The position numbers and the translations under genes were made by a program. Shown here one piece after another: positions 48,505-59,655 of a stretch of 64,000 nt of DNA. The DNA is from Bryopsis sp. KO-2023 (taxonomy: Eukaryota; Chlorophyta; Ulvophyceae; Bryopsidales; Bryopsidaceae). The stretch is taken from NCBI GenBank assembly GCA_030272585.1, contig BSYQ01000011.1, positions 3,720,001-3,784,000 of the forward strand, given 5' to 3'. The notes under the pieces were generated by a model. That model did not search any database. It was not told the DNA's origin and saw only the letters and a program-made list of their open reading frames with translations. The stretch's first letter is position 1, and each line of letters starts with the position of its first letter.

Positions 48505-49579
48505 TTTTTGTTTTGTTTCCTGAGACTTTCGACGTCTCTTGGACGTCGAGCAGGGTGTCGATCGCTGCCTTGGTGTGTGTTTCTTCGTTCATATGACTGC
48601 CTTTTTCGGAAAATTTTGATATGAAAAACGCATGATGGCATCGCACGGGGGAATCGCTGGGGGGCCGATTGATATGATTTGTTGTTTTTTTCTCATTTCA
48701 TTATTCATAGCTATTTTGTATTTTTTAAGGGGGGATGCTTTGTGAAGGGAGCTGGATTTTCTGAGGAATTCTGCGGCTCTGTTTTTGCAGACACCCCTCA
48801 CATTGAGGGGGTGGTTGAGTTCGTTGCTCTGATTGTTTGTTTGAGGTTTGTGCTGGGGACTCTTGGCGCCCCTGGTCGGGAAAATTGGGCAGTATTTACT
48901 GAATATTTGTCAGGCTTGGTTTAGTATATTTGGTTCATTTCATGATTGCTTTGTTGCTGTTCTTTTGTAGTTCATTCCCTCCCCGTACAGGTTTTTCGGA
49001 GGAATTCCGCAACCTCTGCCGAAGACATAAAGCAACATTGATCAATCAATCAAACAATGGTCCGACCCTCTACACCTTGAAAAACTAAGAAATATCCGGA
49101 TAAATTCTCAGGATCAGTGTCTTTGTCTCAATCTCCGTTTTGGGTGGATCCGAGCAGCATCTGAGCAACCAATCACTTCAGGACTTGGTTCAGAACCTTC
49201 ATTTTCTGGCTCAACATGTGCAACTGGACATTCTGTAGCATGTATGGTGGCTGACCCTATTTCTGGATGGCTTACTTTAAAGTCAGATTTATGTGGTTGA
49301 ATTCATGTCTTGAGTGTGTTGTGCGCCGGGGTCGTCAAAGTAGAGCTTGTGATAACAAAGTCACAGTAAATTTTGAGCCACTCCGCAAAAACATGCCTCC
49401 CGCAGCATTAACCAACCTCACCACTCTAAGACAGAAGCATCTGATATGTGTGTCCAAGAAACACCAACCCCCCCTCCCCCCCCCCAAAAAAAAGAAACCA
49501 CCAGAATTGGGGGGAAAAAGAGCCCAAGATGGTAATAAGAACCTACCCGAATCCTTTATTGTTTTTTCCCATTTTCTTT
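48505..49579. other. Intergenic region
   Basis: About 1.1 kb separating two convergent genes. It contains short T runs and a C/A homopolymer block near 49470–49495. No coding exon, RNA gene or repeat family recognised. Confidence 0.55.
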
Positions 49580-52500
49580 CTACAGATCCGAAACCTGCTG
49601 TTGTTCAGCTTGGGTGATTTCCACCCCCTCCTCCTCCATTTTCCGCAAGCTAGCCAGAACGAATTCGTTTTCTCTCTCCGACATCTTTTCTCGCCGCTCC
49701 TTTCTGGTGGCCTCCCTGAACAAAGCATTCAACAAACCCCTTTCGAATACCTTCATTCTTTGGAGCCCAAACACCACCCCGCAAAAACCCTGCGGAGTCA
49801 ATTCCGCCAGAATTTTGCCCTTGCTCAAATGCTTGATCAGCCAATAGGAGATCCTCTCGTCATCAAAACCCAAGGTCCCCAGGCCGTACACCAGGTTGGC
49901 CAAATCTTTGGGGGTGAAGTTTCCATGGCCAAGAATCTTGAAGAGGGGTTTCGTCAAAACGGACATCAGCTGGGCATCGTAATATTTCAGTCTGGCGAAA
50001 GAAACTATGATGCTTGCGAAGTGGGTTTCTTTCATTTTTGAGATCTTTTGTCGATTCATCAAAGCTTTGCACAGCTGCTCCATCAAGTCGCCGTTGAAGT
50101 ACTTCAGCCTAGGAGGACATCCGCCAAAAAAGGACATCAGCCAAAAAAACAAAAAGAGAGGGGCGGGGGGGGGGCAGCAAAACGGTTCACTGATTGATAT
50201 GCATACATTTTTTTGCTTTGGAAAAAAATCACGGAGTATTAATTCGTAGAGATGCAGTCAGCATTGCAAACCACCACCACCGCTTATCATAAGCTAACCA
50301 ACATTTTTTGCATAAATTATGTAAATATGATCGAACACAACTCGTCGAACAAAGCTTCCCCTCCCCCCCCCCCCCCCTAAAAAAAATAAAAAAAATGACC
50401 CCACCCCACACAATAAACTTCCTCCAAAAAAGAATGGGGAGCTCTAATTATTTTTCCCAGCCCCTTTCAAAACACAGAAAAAGAAAGGGAAGACAAAGAG
50501 AGAGAGAGACAGGAGGTTCTGCTTGTGTTTTTTTATATAATTTCTTTCTTTCTTTCTTTCTTTCTTTATTTATTTTCTTGTCTATTTTCTTTATTTTCAC
50601 CTCGCGCAAGCGTTTATTATTGCAGCCAGGCCTTGCACGGGAAATTCGAAAGCGTTTCTTTCGATGGCGCCCTTGCTGAGGGCATCCAGCACTTCTTTGT
50701 CTGCATGCTTCAGTTTTCCCAAACTGTGAAAAATATTTGACAGCTCCTGCTCTTTGTAGCGACCCACTCGCAATGATTTCGAGGCCTCCCCTGCCAACAT
50801 CTGATCGATTCGGAGATTAAAACTTTTTGAAACATTCTTTTCTCAAGATTTAGACCTGCTTTATATTTCAAGGTCAAGCCTTGATATCTATTTTAATAAT
50901 CCCTAGAGTTCGAGCAAAAAAAAGGAGAGGGGGGGGGGAATTTATTGAAAAAACAGTGAACAGCATTGGAGACAAGGAATCAGCTCAAACACACACACAG
51001 AAAAACAAACTAATGGACACCACCTTCAATCAGACTTCAGAAACCCCCAAAACAAATGCTGAATATTTGCCAATACATCCACCACACAATAACCAGACTC
51101 AAAAACACACACGCACACACACACCTTGATTGTGGGCTCATCGTGGTGGTTGAGCAATGCAAATGCGTACAATATGTTGGCCAAATCCATTTCCCGATAA
51201 TGCATCATGTGGGTGGGGTGCCCGATCTCCACACTAAGCCGACCCACCACGTTTTTCTTCCTGTAGCCAAGCAACCCAAACCCATACATGATGTTTGCCA
51301 AGGATTTCTCGTCGACATCTTTCAGAACTTTTACGATTTCCCTCCCTAGGCTGTCCAAAACCCCCTCGTGATAACACCCCACTTTCCCGAGGCCCCACAC
51401 GATGTTGGATATGCATTGGGCATCCAGAGAATCGTCATTTTGCTGGGCTTTTTGGCATTTCCATTTGTTGATACCATCTGAGCGAACGGGGGTGACCCCT
51501 TTGAATTCCCTGTCCGCGCGATTCAAGATTTGGACGAGGGTGGGTTCGTCGGTGTGCTCCATGCAGCCCAGGCCGAAACACACGTTGGATAAATCCAGTG
51601 GGGAGCAATGTTCGAAGACTCGCTCTGTCGCAAGCAATCGAAGGGCGATGTCGACTGCATGCACCGCCGGCTGTGTGAATCAAAAACAAAAACAATATGT
51701 AGCATGCACCAATAAGAAGAAAATTTCCATATCCACAGCGAAAAAAGAAACGCGGCTTTCGTCTCGTTTTTGTTACAAACATGACGAGATAAAACAAAAA
51801 TAACAATAATTAACGAGACGGATTCACAAGAAACTTGAATATAATAATATGGTGGTGGTGGTGGCAAGAAATCAGGTCAATGGGATGGAATGGAGTCTGT
51901 ATTTAGTGGAAAAGAAAAACTTTTTTTTTTTGCTCGGAAGGGGTGGGGGGAAGCATCCACAAGATGCTTTCCTGGTGCTTATCCAGGGAGTAAATATATA
52001 TATATATATATATGTTGCATACATATGCATTGTTTTTCTCTGTTATCTCGTGACAGTGGCAACTCAGTTTCTTGTCCAGAAATCTTAAGGATGGATTAGT
52101 TTTGGTGGGTGTGTGCTGCTTCCTTGTGAAATAAATACAGTCATTCACCTTGTCCAGTGGCTTCCCTTCTTTCTTGTGAAACCATAGGCCGATTCCATGG
52201 ATAATGTCTGCCACCCCCCTGGCATCGAGGTCCAGTTCGCCGGTGGAATCCCTCCTGATGAATTCCCTCAGCAAATCCACAATAAATTCTTTGCACCCCA
52301 AGAAAAACGATCTGTTTACTGGTTTTTCTATGGCATCTGGGAATTTGTCCAGCCTGGCTTTGTTCAGCATTCTTTCCCTGTGGGCAAGCATCCCTATTGA
52401 CACAAAAAATTGAAAAGAGGCGAAAAAAATAATAATAATAAATAATAATAATGCTTTGATACATTCTTCAATTGAGTCAAGGGGACCTGTCCCTTTCCCC

Positions 52501-53331
52501 TCTACCCCCACCCCCACCCCCCCCCAAAAAAAGAGAAAACATGAATTTTTTTGAAATGTATATGAGAAAATATGATTCAAATAAACAAACAAAAAAAGAC
52601 GAAAAGAAAACACGATTTCAAAAACAAAATTAGTAAAACGAAACAAGTTTTTTGATATTTTTAGCATGCGAATCTGGAAAAAGTAAAAAAAAAACAAAGA
52701 GCATAAAAAAAAGGGAACCTCGTCCATAAAATATTTGATATATATATGTATATATATATATATTCTTCCAATCAACATTAATAATTGCATGTGTTTACAC
52801 TCGCCCACACGTTACCTATTGATTGAATCGTCATGGTGATTTCGATGGTGGAAAATCCTTGGATCATGGTGTCCCCGTACATTTTCACCCATTGGATCAT
52901 CAATTCGAACAACCCCTTGTGACTGAAATTCCCTCGCTTGCAACAGTTGAATATGTTGGCAATGGAATAAGGGGTCAGTTGACTGACTGATCTCATGGCT
53001 TCCACCGCAACATCCCCTTTCTCGATTTCTGACGCTCTCTTTGCCACGATGGTTTTGAATTTTTCCACCACGATATCCTCTTCGGACATTCCCCTAGGAT
53101 CCACCCGGAACCCTCGTTTTCCCTGCATACATTCCAGCAGGATATCTCTTTTAAGAAAAATAGCCAGTTAATCTGTAATCTGTATATATACACATTCACA
53201 AACAAACAGGAAAGGGAGGATATACTGCCCTTTCACCAGAAACGACCCAAAATCGGAACATAGTTTTTTCTTCTAATCATTTTTGGAGAAGCAACAGCTG
53301 CAGAGATTCACCTGTGGCTCAATACCACCAT
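49580..53331 (-). CDS. OPR-repeat organelle RNA-binding protein
   Basis: Exons in transcript order: 53331–53312, 53147–52816, 52393–52149, 51670–51125, 50800–50601, 50108–49580. They join in frame to 623 residues and TAG. The protein is a series of degenerate helical repeats with the OPR-like core DLANLVYGLGTLGF, seen also as SLANIMYGFGLLGY, DLANILYAFALLNH, CISNIVWGLGKVGC and DLSNVCFGLGCMEH. OPR (octotricopeptide) proteins bind RNA in chloroplasts and mitochondria and control maturation or translation of single organelle transcripts; the related FASTK/RAP families look similar. No RAP domain is seen at the C-terminus. The 20-base first exon (starting MVVLSH) was chosen because its phase joins the second exon. 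A longer N-terminus with a transit peptide may exist upstream and would be expected for an organelle protein. Confidence 0.8.
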
Positions 53332-54203
53332 GGGAAGCTTCCACTAGAGAGAAGCAGGTAGTCCTCATCAAGGGATCCGCCAAGGAGGCAGCCCCATGGA
53401 ACTCACATCCAGCTAATTCCCAGATTTGCAACATTCTGAAAAGATTCCCACTGGATGTACATCGCCACAGTTGATGTGCGGGGGGACGTAACCACAACAT
53501 CAAGTCTCACTCAATTTTTTTTTTTTTTTGGGGGGGGGGGGAGGAGTGAGAGGAGTGGATAATGGAGGGTGTGTAAGAAGAGATGCTCAGCGAAAGGCGA
53601 CCTGCGCAGGAAAACATTTGAAAAAAAACTTTGGGTTTATGGTTTTGCACAGTATCGTAATAAATTCAGCAATGGAAGGATGCATTGGATTGTAGTGATG
53701 GAGTGAAAGGCTGTGGCAAACCAGATTATGAGAACTTTTTTTTCGGGCTTGTTTTTTCCCGCCAGATGGCGGCGTCTTTTCTTACCAGAAACACCACTTG
53801 ATGGGTAGCTCCAGCGTTGCTTCGCTCGGGTGCAGCAGGCCCCCGCGAAATACGCTGAGTATGATGTGACTGCACCCGTGTTCATTTTTTTATTCAGATT
53901 TCGGGAAGGTTGGTCATTTGTGCAGTCTAATCGGTTTTCTGTCACCAGAGAGAGACCGAAAAAAAAAAACAAAAAAAAAACGAACTCTGTACGTTGGAAG
54001 CGAAAAGGAAGCGCACTGCTCCACGCCGATACGTCCCACTGTATCGACTGGCGAAGATATTTTTATCTGTAGTTTTCTTTCGGAACCCCCCCCGCCCCCC
54101 AAGGCAGATTTGGTTTCGAGACGCAGCGCAAGGCGAAAGGATCCGCGAAGGGCTTCCTGTGTTTCTCTTTTTCTTCTCGCTGTTGTTTTGGAGGGCTGAC
54201 GGC
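53332..54203. promoter_or_regulatory. Divergent upstream region between the OPR and Rmd5-like genes
   Basis: About 0.87 kb between starts on opposite strands. The part at 53340–53500 on the minus strand reads as an open frame that also ends at the donor used by the OPR gene, so it may be 5' UTR or an alternative N-terminus. A T/G homopolymer block lies at 53517–53542. Confidence 0.45.
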
Positions 54204-57200
54204 ATGAGCGCCCAATCTTCAGCGAACGGGGAATTGGCCAGCGCCCAAGAAGACGTCGGGCGGGTGGTCAAAAAGCAGAAAATATGCTCCCGGAACGCGA
54301 GGGAAGTGCTGGACAGAGCGATCAAGCAGGTGGAAAGGACGCGTGAGGCGTTGGAGCGTTGCGAAGAGAGCGACCCCGCGAAAGCGGTCGCAGATCTGCA
54401 GCAAGAAATTGAAAGGCAGGAGTTGGTCAAAGGCCTGCTGAAGGAAACGAGAGAGATGCACTCTGCTATTGGGAAACTCGGAAAGGTGGCGAAGAAGTTG
54501 AACGTTTTTCTTGTTGAATATACAACCCATTTGAATTATTTTAAAAAAAACTTTGAGGGGTTTCTTTTCACAAGAATTTACGTCAAGGAAATAACTCTCT
54601 TTTATTTTCAAGTTGTTTGTAATGTTCTGATTTTTTTGTTGTAAATTTTTTTGTGGGTTTTTAAATTATTTTGTTATGGGTGTTTCACAAACTTCCATAA
54701 TTTTTGAGAGCAAATTCTGAAAAACGAAAAACAAAAAGTGCCGGAGCCAACGACTGAAAATATGTTTCGAAAATATGTTTTATCCCTGTGAAGGGTAAAT
54801 AGAAATATAGATATATATAAAAAAAAGCTTGTGCTCTTATCCTCTGTTTGTTGGCCTTTTTATTATTATTATTTTTGTTTTTCCCCTGATCTCTGTTCGC
54901 TTGTCTCTATGCTGTGTCCAGACGACTGACAAATATTTTGTAAAAGACATATGCCGGGCGACTCGGGATGTCAAGATGGACCACACTGCTCTGAATCAGG
55001 TGCTAAGAAAAGATGGATTGTTTTGGGCAGGGGAGGGGGAGGGACCAATAGAATTAAAGAAAGAAAGAAAAAAACAAGAAAAAGTACATATATTTTAACT
55101 TTTGCAGGTGAAAGTATTATTATTTTTTGTATTTTCTTTACTGTTTTCATAATATACAGAATCTAGGATTTTAAAAAAATACAAAAAAGATCCTCCCCCT
55201 GTTAACAACTTGTTTTTTCTTCAACCATGTTCTGTTTTAGAAAAATCGATTGAAGGGTGATGGACACAGTCTGCGTTTCATGAAACTCGTAGTTTAAAAA
55301 AACATACGACTTTTCACGCTCAATAAAAAGCATTTTTCTTACGATTTTTCTTTCAAAAAGGTGATCGCAGAGCATTTGCTGAAAGAGGGCAGATTTGAAG
55401 TCGGTGAAAAGTTTGTGAAAGAGACGGGTATTGAAGAGCCGGTGGAAGTCAAGGAGCTGTTCAAATCTGTCCATAAAGTGCTCAGTGAGGTGAACAAAAC
55501 TGAAAAAGTATTAGTCAAAACAAGAGAAGAAAGCAATCAATAACGAATTTTCCTTTTTTGTTGTGTGCTGTGATTGTTTCATAAGCTGTCTTGAACTTCA
55601 CAAGAAATTACCATGAAGAAAGGGGAGGCGGGGGGGGGAACTGCCAGCACTATCTGGCTCCTCTTTATTGGATCAGATTCAATGCTTCAGAAGTCAGATT
55701 TGTGGTGTTGTTGTTTTTTTTGTGTGTGTGTTTTTTACCCTGTTGTGACCTCATTGAAACATAGATTCGTGCGAAGAATTTGGATCCAGTGCTTCGGTGG
55801 GCGGAAGAACACAGAAGCAAGTTATCAAAGGATGGAGAGCCGTCGCCTTTCGAGTTCCAACTCCATCGGCTGCGATTCTTGCACATTTTGGAGGAAGAGG
55901 GTGAGTGAGTGCGTTATTGTCACTTAGATTTCAGATTTTAATCAGGGTGCGTTTACGAAGATCCTAAAATATACGTCGGGAAAACACTGGGCTGTCAGAA
56001 GTCCAGGGCCTGTTCTCCTCTCTTTGTGTTTCGTTTTTTTGGGGGAGGGGTGTATAATTTCTTCAGAGTCAGAATATATTACTGGGCAGTAAAAGCATGG
56101 TTGAGCACAGTGCTGTGCTTTTTTTGGCACCGCATTTGCAATATGTTTATCATACAGTTTTCGTGAGCTTTCGAGAAGACGATCTCTGGAAAAGTATGAG
56201 CGGAAATCTGTGAGTGGTGTGGAAAGACCAGGTCAAGAAGCAGCCCTTCGATATGCTCGTGGCACCTTTCAGAATTTCACCAAAAACCACATGCATGAAA
56301 TCGAAAAACTGATGGGGCTGCTGGTGTTCAACAAGCACCCCAGGGATAGATCCCCTTATTCCAGCACGGAAGGGACGCAGTGGGATAGGGTGGCATCTGA
56401 ATTTATGAAACAAGCTTGTGGTTTGATGGGACAGGTGAGAAACACCTTTAAATTTGTGTTGCGGAAAATATACATTTGTATAAATATACATGAAGTTCTT
56501 GAATCTTTTTCTTCTTGGTTTACCTTTGGGTTAGACAGCTAGATATCGACATTGTGATGATATGGTATTTTTTTTTCCAAGTCAGGCCTATAACTCGTTT
56601 CTGTGAACGGGCTACACTCAGCCTTTTAACCGAATGCGAAATATTTTCGATTTCACAGATATTTACATTTCGTTATATTTGTTTTCTCCTGGTATTTCAA
56701 TTTTATTTTTTTTAAATGTAAAGTTGTGATCGTCAGCTGGTGGGGGGGGGGTGTTTTTTTAATGTGCTTTGTTTTATTTTTGCCCTGTTTCAGCCGCATC
56801 GGAGTCCATTGCTGATGTGTGTCGCTGCTGGGTCTGTGGTGCTTCCAGAAATTTTGAAACTGGCAGAAGTCATGGAAATGAGTGGGCAGGTAAGAAGCAC
56901 CGACCCACATATATGTATATTTGTGTACATATATATGTATACAGAAAGCATATTCTAAAATACATAAAAGAAAGAAAAAAAGAAAATGAATGTGCGGGCC
57001 AATGTCACTCATTTTTGGAAGGCTCCACCACGAAGGTTTCAGTCTCAATGTATGTTTCGTTTCGAAACCATAAAAAAAAAAAAACATCAGTGCAACAATC
57101 ATTGCCTGCGTTCGACACTCGATGCAAAAGTTTTTTTCTGTTTTCGCCCTAACTTGTGAGTAAAATTGACTGAATTAGGCATTTAGAATATAATTCAACC

Positions 57201-57537
57201 CGTTTCGTTGGATATCTGTCATTCTTGTTTTATTCTTGATTTCCATGTTTTTTGGGGGGGGTGACAGGACATCAAGCAATGTGCCCAGCTGCCCCTGGAG
57301 CTCAGTTTGGGCCAGGAATTTCAATTCCATTCGATTTTCGCATGCCCCGTCTCCAAAGATCAATCCACCACAGAGAACCCCCCCATGCTGATGCCATGCG
57401 GCCATATCCTCTGCGAGCAATCGATTCTGAAAATCTCCAAGCAAAAGTCTCGACCCAAATTCAAGTGCCCTTATTGTCCAGCGGAAGCAGTCTCCGGAAA
57501 TTGCCGAAAACTGATTTTCCCAGATTTTATCGAATGA
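54204..57537 (+). CDS. Rmd5/GID2-type subunit of the CTLH (GID) E3 ubiquitin ligase
   Basis: Seven exons: 54204–54503, 54922–54999, 55361–55489, 55765–55900, 56232–56434, 56794–56889, 57268–57537. They join in frame to 403 residues, close to the usual length of about 390. An N-terminal coiled coil is followed by a LisH/CTLH region (IAEHLLKEGRFEVGEKFV; IRAKNLDPVLRWAEEHRSKL; LHRLRFLHILEE), a CRA-like part (EAALRYARGTFQNF, HMHEIEKLMGLLVF) and the degenerate RING of Rmd5: FACPVSKDQS, PPMLMPCGHILCEQSILKI, FKCPYCPAEA. In yeast and animals this subunit pairs with the Gid9/MAEA RING protein to ubiquitinate targets such as gluconeogenic enzymes. The first donor is GTTTTT, weaker than the others, so the end of exon 1 is the least certain boundary. 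Exon 5 begins at GTCAAG after a plain GACCAG acceptor and fits both phase and homology. Confidence 0.93.
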
Positions 57538-58889
57538 GCTTGGCCTCGAATGAATGTTGATGGACATTACCCCTTGTTGTGTGTTTCTTTCTCTTTTCCG
57601 TAACCATTTGCAGTATGTGCCTTTTGTTTGACCAGCTGCGAAGAGGCGATGTTTTTTGAATGCTGATTTTTGTGGGCGGGACGGAATGCAGGTTCTGATA
57701 TGCACTGACTTGATTTGAGAAAGAAAAAGCAGCGAAGAGTGGAAAAAAAAAGCCTCCATGACTGACGTGATGGGGAGGTGAGCATGAATGAGGAGAGATT
57801 TAGCTTTTTTTTTGCCACCGAAAAAAAAAGCAAACGTGGCTGGGAAAGGAACAAAAAATGTTGTTTCTTTGTGTTTGAAGTTTAGAGAGACAAGGGGGTA
57901 ATAGGAAATGTCCATTTCTCCAGGATAGGTTTCGAAAAGGGGAAAAAAGAAAAAAGGAAATGGGGAATTAACGGTGAAACTGTAGGGTGATGTGCTATGA
58001 TGGATGGAGAAGGAGATGTACATTATGATTTTTTTTTTTTTTGATCGGTGGAAATTCTGAGTTTACTGCCCGGAAATTATTCACCTCTTTTTGAAAGTTG
58101 AAAAGAAAAGAAAGGACAACGGTTCGTTCGAGATGTACCTCCGAGCAAGCACCCAGCATCGTAGATGAGTTTTTCCACTTGTGGAAGGGTGGTGAGCCAT
58201 ATGGCAAGTACAGACAAATCAAGCTACAGGATAATTCCTTCTGAACGGACATCATGCCGGGGTTTTTTGCCTACCTGGACAAAGCGCCGTTTTTCTCTCC
58301 AAGGCTTCTTCCAACCCAAGCTAGTTCGTTGACAATCCTCTCTCATTCTCAACTCCAAATTCGCACCGGCGATTCTGGACTGAGGTTGAGAACAAGGCAA
58401 TTTAGAAAATCGAAAGGTTGAATGAGCCTGTTCTTGAGGGAAAGAGAGAGTGTGCTCCATCCAAGAAAGCTTGATATTGCATTCCAGATAAGCAGAACAC
58501 GCTTCTCAGCTTACAGGCACACTTGAGAATTTTCTTCAACGGAGGAGATTTGTGCATAAACGATGGAGTCTCTTCATTTAAACATGTGTACCAAAGTGTG
58601 AGCTTACATCCTCGAGGATGCATGGCCTGGAGCCATCCATGGCTACGTCTGGAACTTCGCGAAGATCGATCACCGTGGCAAGTGATCCCAAGAGATATAG
58701 CTGTTAGAAGGGATTACACTCGGGAACTCGGACCTTTTCTCGCTTCAATAACGAAGAGGATGTCGAATTGAGCCCCGAAACTACAAGATCTAAGCAGAGG
58801 AGCCTGAAACCCCACCTGGCCCTGTTGTGAACTCTTGTTCTGGAGATGCTCAGCATCATAAGCTTTGCACTCACAAGGCAATCTGTACG
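57538..58889. other. Intergenic region between two convergent genes
   Basis: About 1.35 kb. Short open frames on both strands near 57990–58770 show no recognisable motif and no matching splice sites. Apart from A and T runs I see nothing to annotate. Confidence 0.55.
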
Positions 58890-59499
58890 TCATGATAACA
58901 TATTTTGCTTCTCTTGGAACATCAGGAATTCCTTGATGTCGATTTCGCCATTTCCATCTATATCTGCACACCTCTCAAATTCGACCTGGATGAGCACCAG
59001 GATGCCATTACAGAAGTTATCCTTGTACCCCATGGCTTGGATGTACCTATCCTCAACCTTGTCAAAGAACTTGAGCACCTTACCCTCACCTCCTCGGTTT
59101 CTTGCCCAAATACACAATAACGTAGTTGAGCAATTCCACGCACGTGACCTCCTTGAACTTTTCCGCCGCCACGTCGAAGATAGGGAGGGCCTTGTCGCAG
59201 TGGGCAGAAACATCCAGGGCTTTCTGGCACTTTTCGACACTCGCCCTACCCCCCCGCTCTTGCTCTCCCAGCGCCCCGCTCGTACCTCCGCCAACGTCTT
59301 TTTCGTGGCACCGTGCTTCGGCTTTCTCGAATATCCTCCTCGAGGTGCTAGCAGCGCTGCAAACGTTGGCCTCTCCACACGGGTCAGAGCACTCTAAATC
59401 GGAGGCAGTTACGACGTCGAAGGAAGGCTGTGTGATCTTGAGACATAAACGCCGAGTCAAAAACAACACAGCTGCAAGCCACAAAAGCAACAGTGGCAT
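58890..59499 (-). CDS. Predicted secreted cysteine-containing protein with EF-hand-like C-terminus
   Basis: Not a family I recognise. From ATG 59499 the N-terminus MPLLLLWLAAVLFL is a strong signal peptide. It is followed by about 120 residues with spaced cysteines (LECSDPCGEANVC, EARC, EKC, AHC, VTC) that could form disulphides outside the cytosol. The downstream frame ends in DIDGNGEIDIKEFLMF, a good EF-hand loop with Asp, Asp, Asn, Glu, Asp and Glu at ligand positions. The two frames differ. I join them as exons 59499–59090 and 59046–58890 across a 43-base GT…AG intron, giving 188 residues; a one-base frameshift is the alternative, and the skipped 43 bases also look protein-like (KVLKFFDKVEDR). 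The EF-hand loop is a single one in this model, whereas EF-hands usually pair. Calcium binding is likely but unproven. Confidence 0.5.
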
Positions 59500-59655
59500 G
59501 CCAATTCATTACGCAAGCGTAATCAAAATCGATGCTTGCGCGCAACCGTTTGCGAACGTAGTGCAAGCATGCGCTTGCAGTTCAATCGCGGTACAAGCGA
59601 TATGCAAGCATGTTTGCGCCAGCCCTTGCGCCAGCCCTTGCACGCAAGCGGCGGC
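59500..59655. repeat. Cluster of GCAAGC/GCTTGC words upstream of the EF-hand-like gene
   Basis: Within about 155 bases the word GCAAGC, its complement GCTTGC or the near variants TTGCG and ACAAGC occur more than ten times, including the nearly self-complementary GCAAGCATGCGCTTGC at 59563–59578 and two tandem CCAGCCCTTGCG units near 59617–59640. The location directly upstream of a start codon suggests a regulatory cluster (inference). Confidence 0.65.

Noticed and set aside
56209..56231. A 23-base mini-intron in the Rmd5-like gene
   Set aside because: GTGAGTGG to GACCAG looks like an intron, but joining exon 4 directly to the same acceptor keeps frame and restores the expected EE-G-QEAALRYA sequence.
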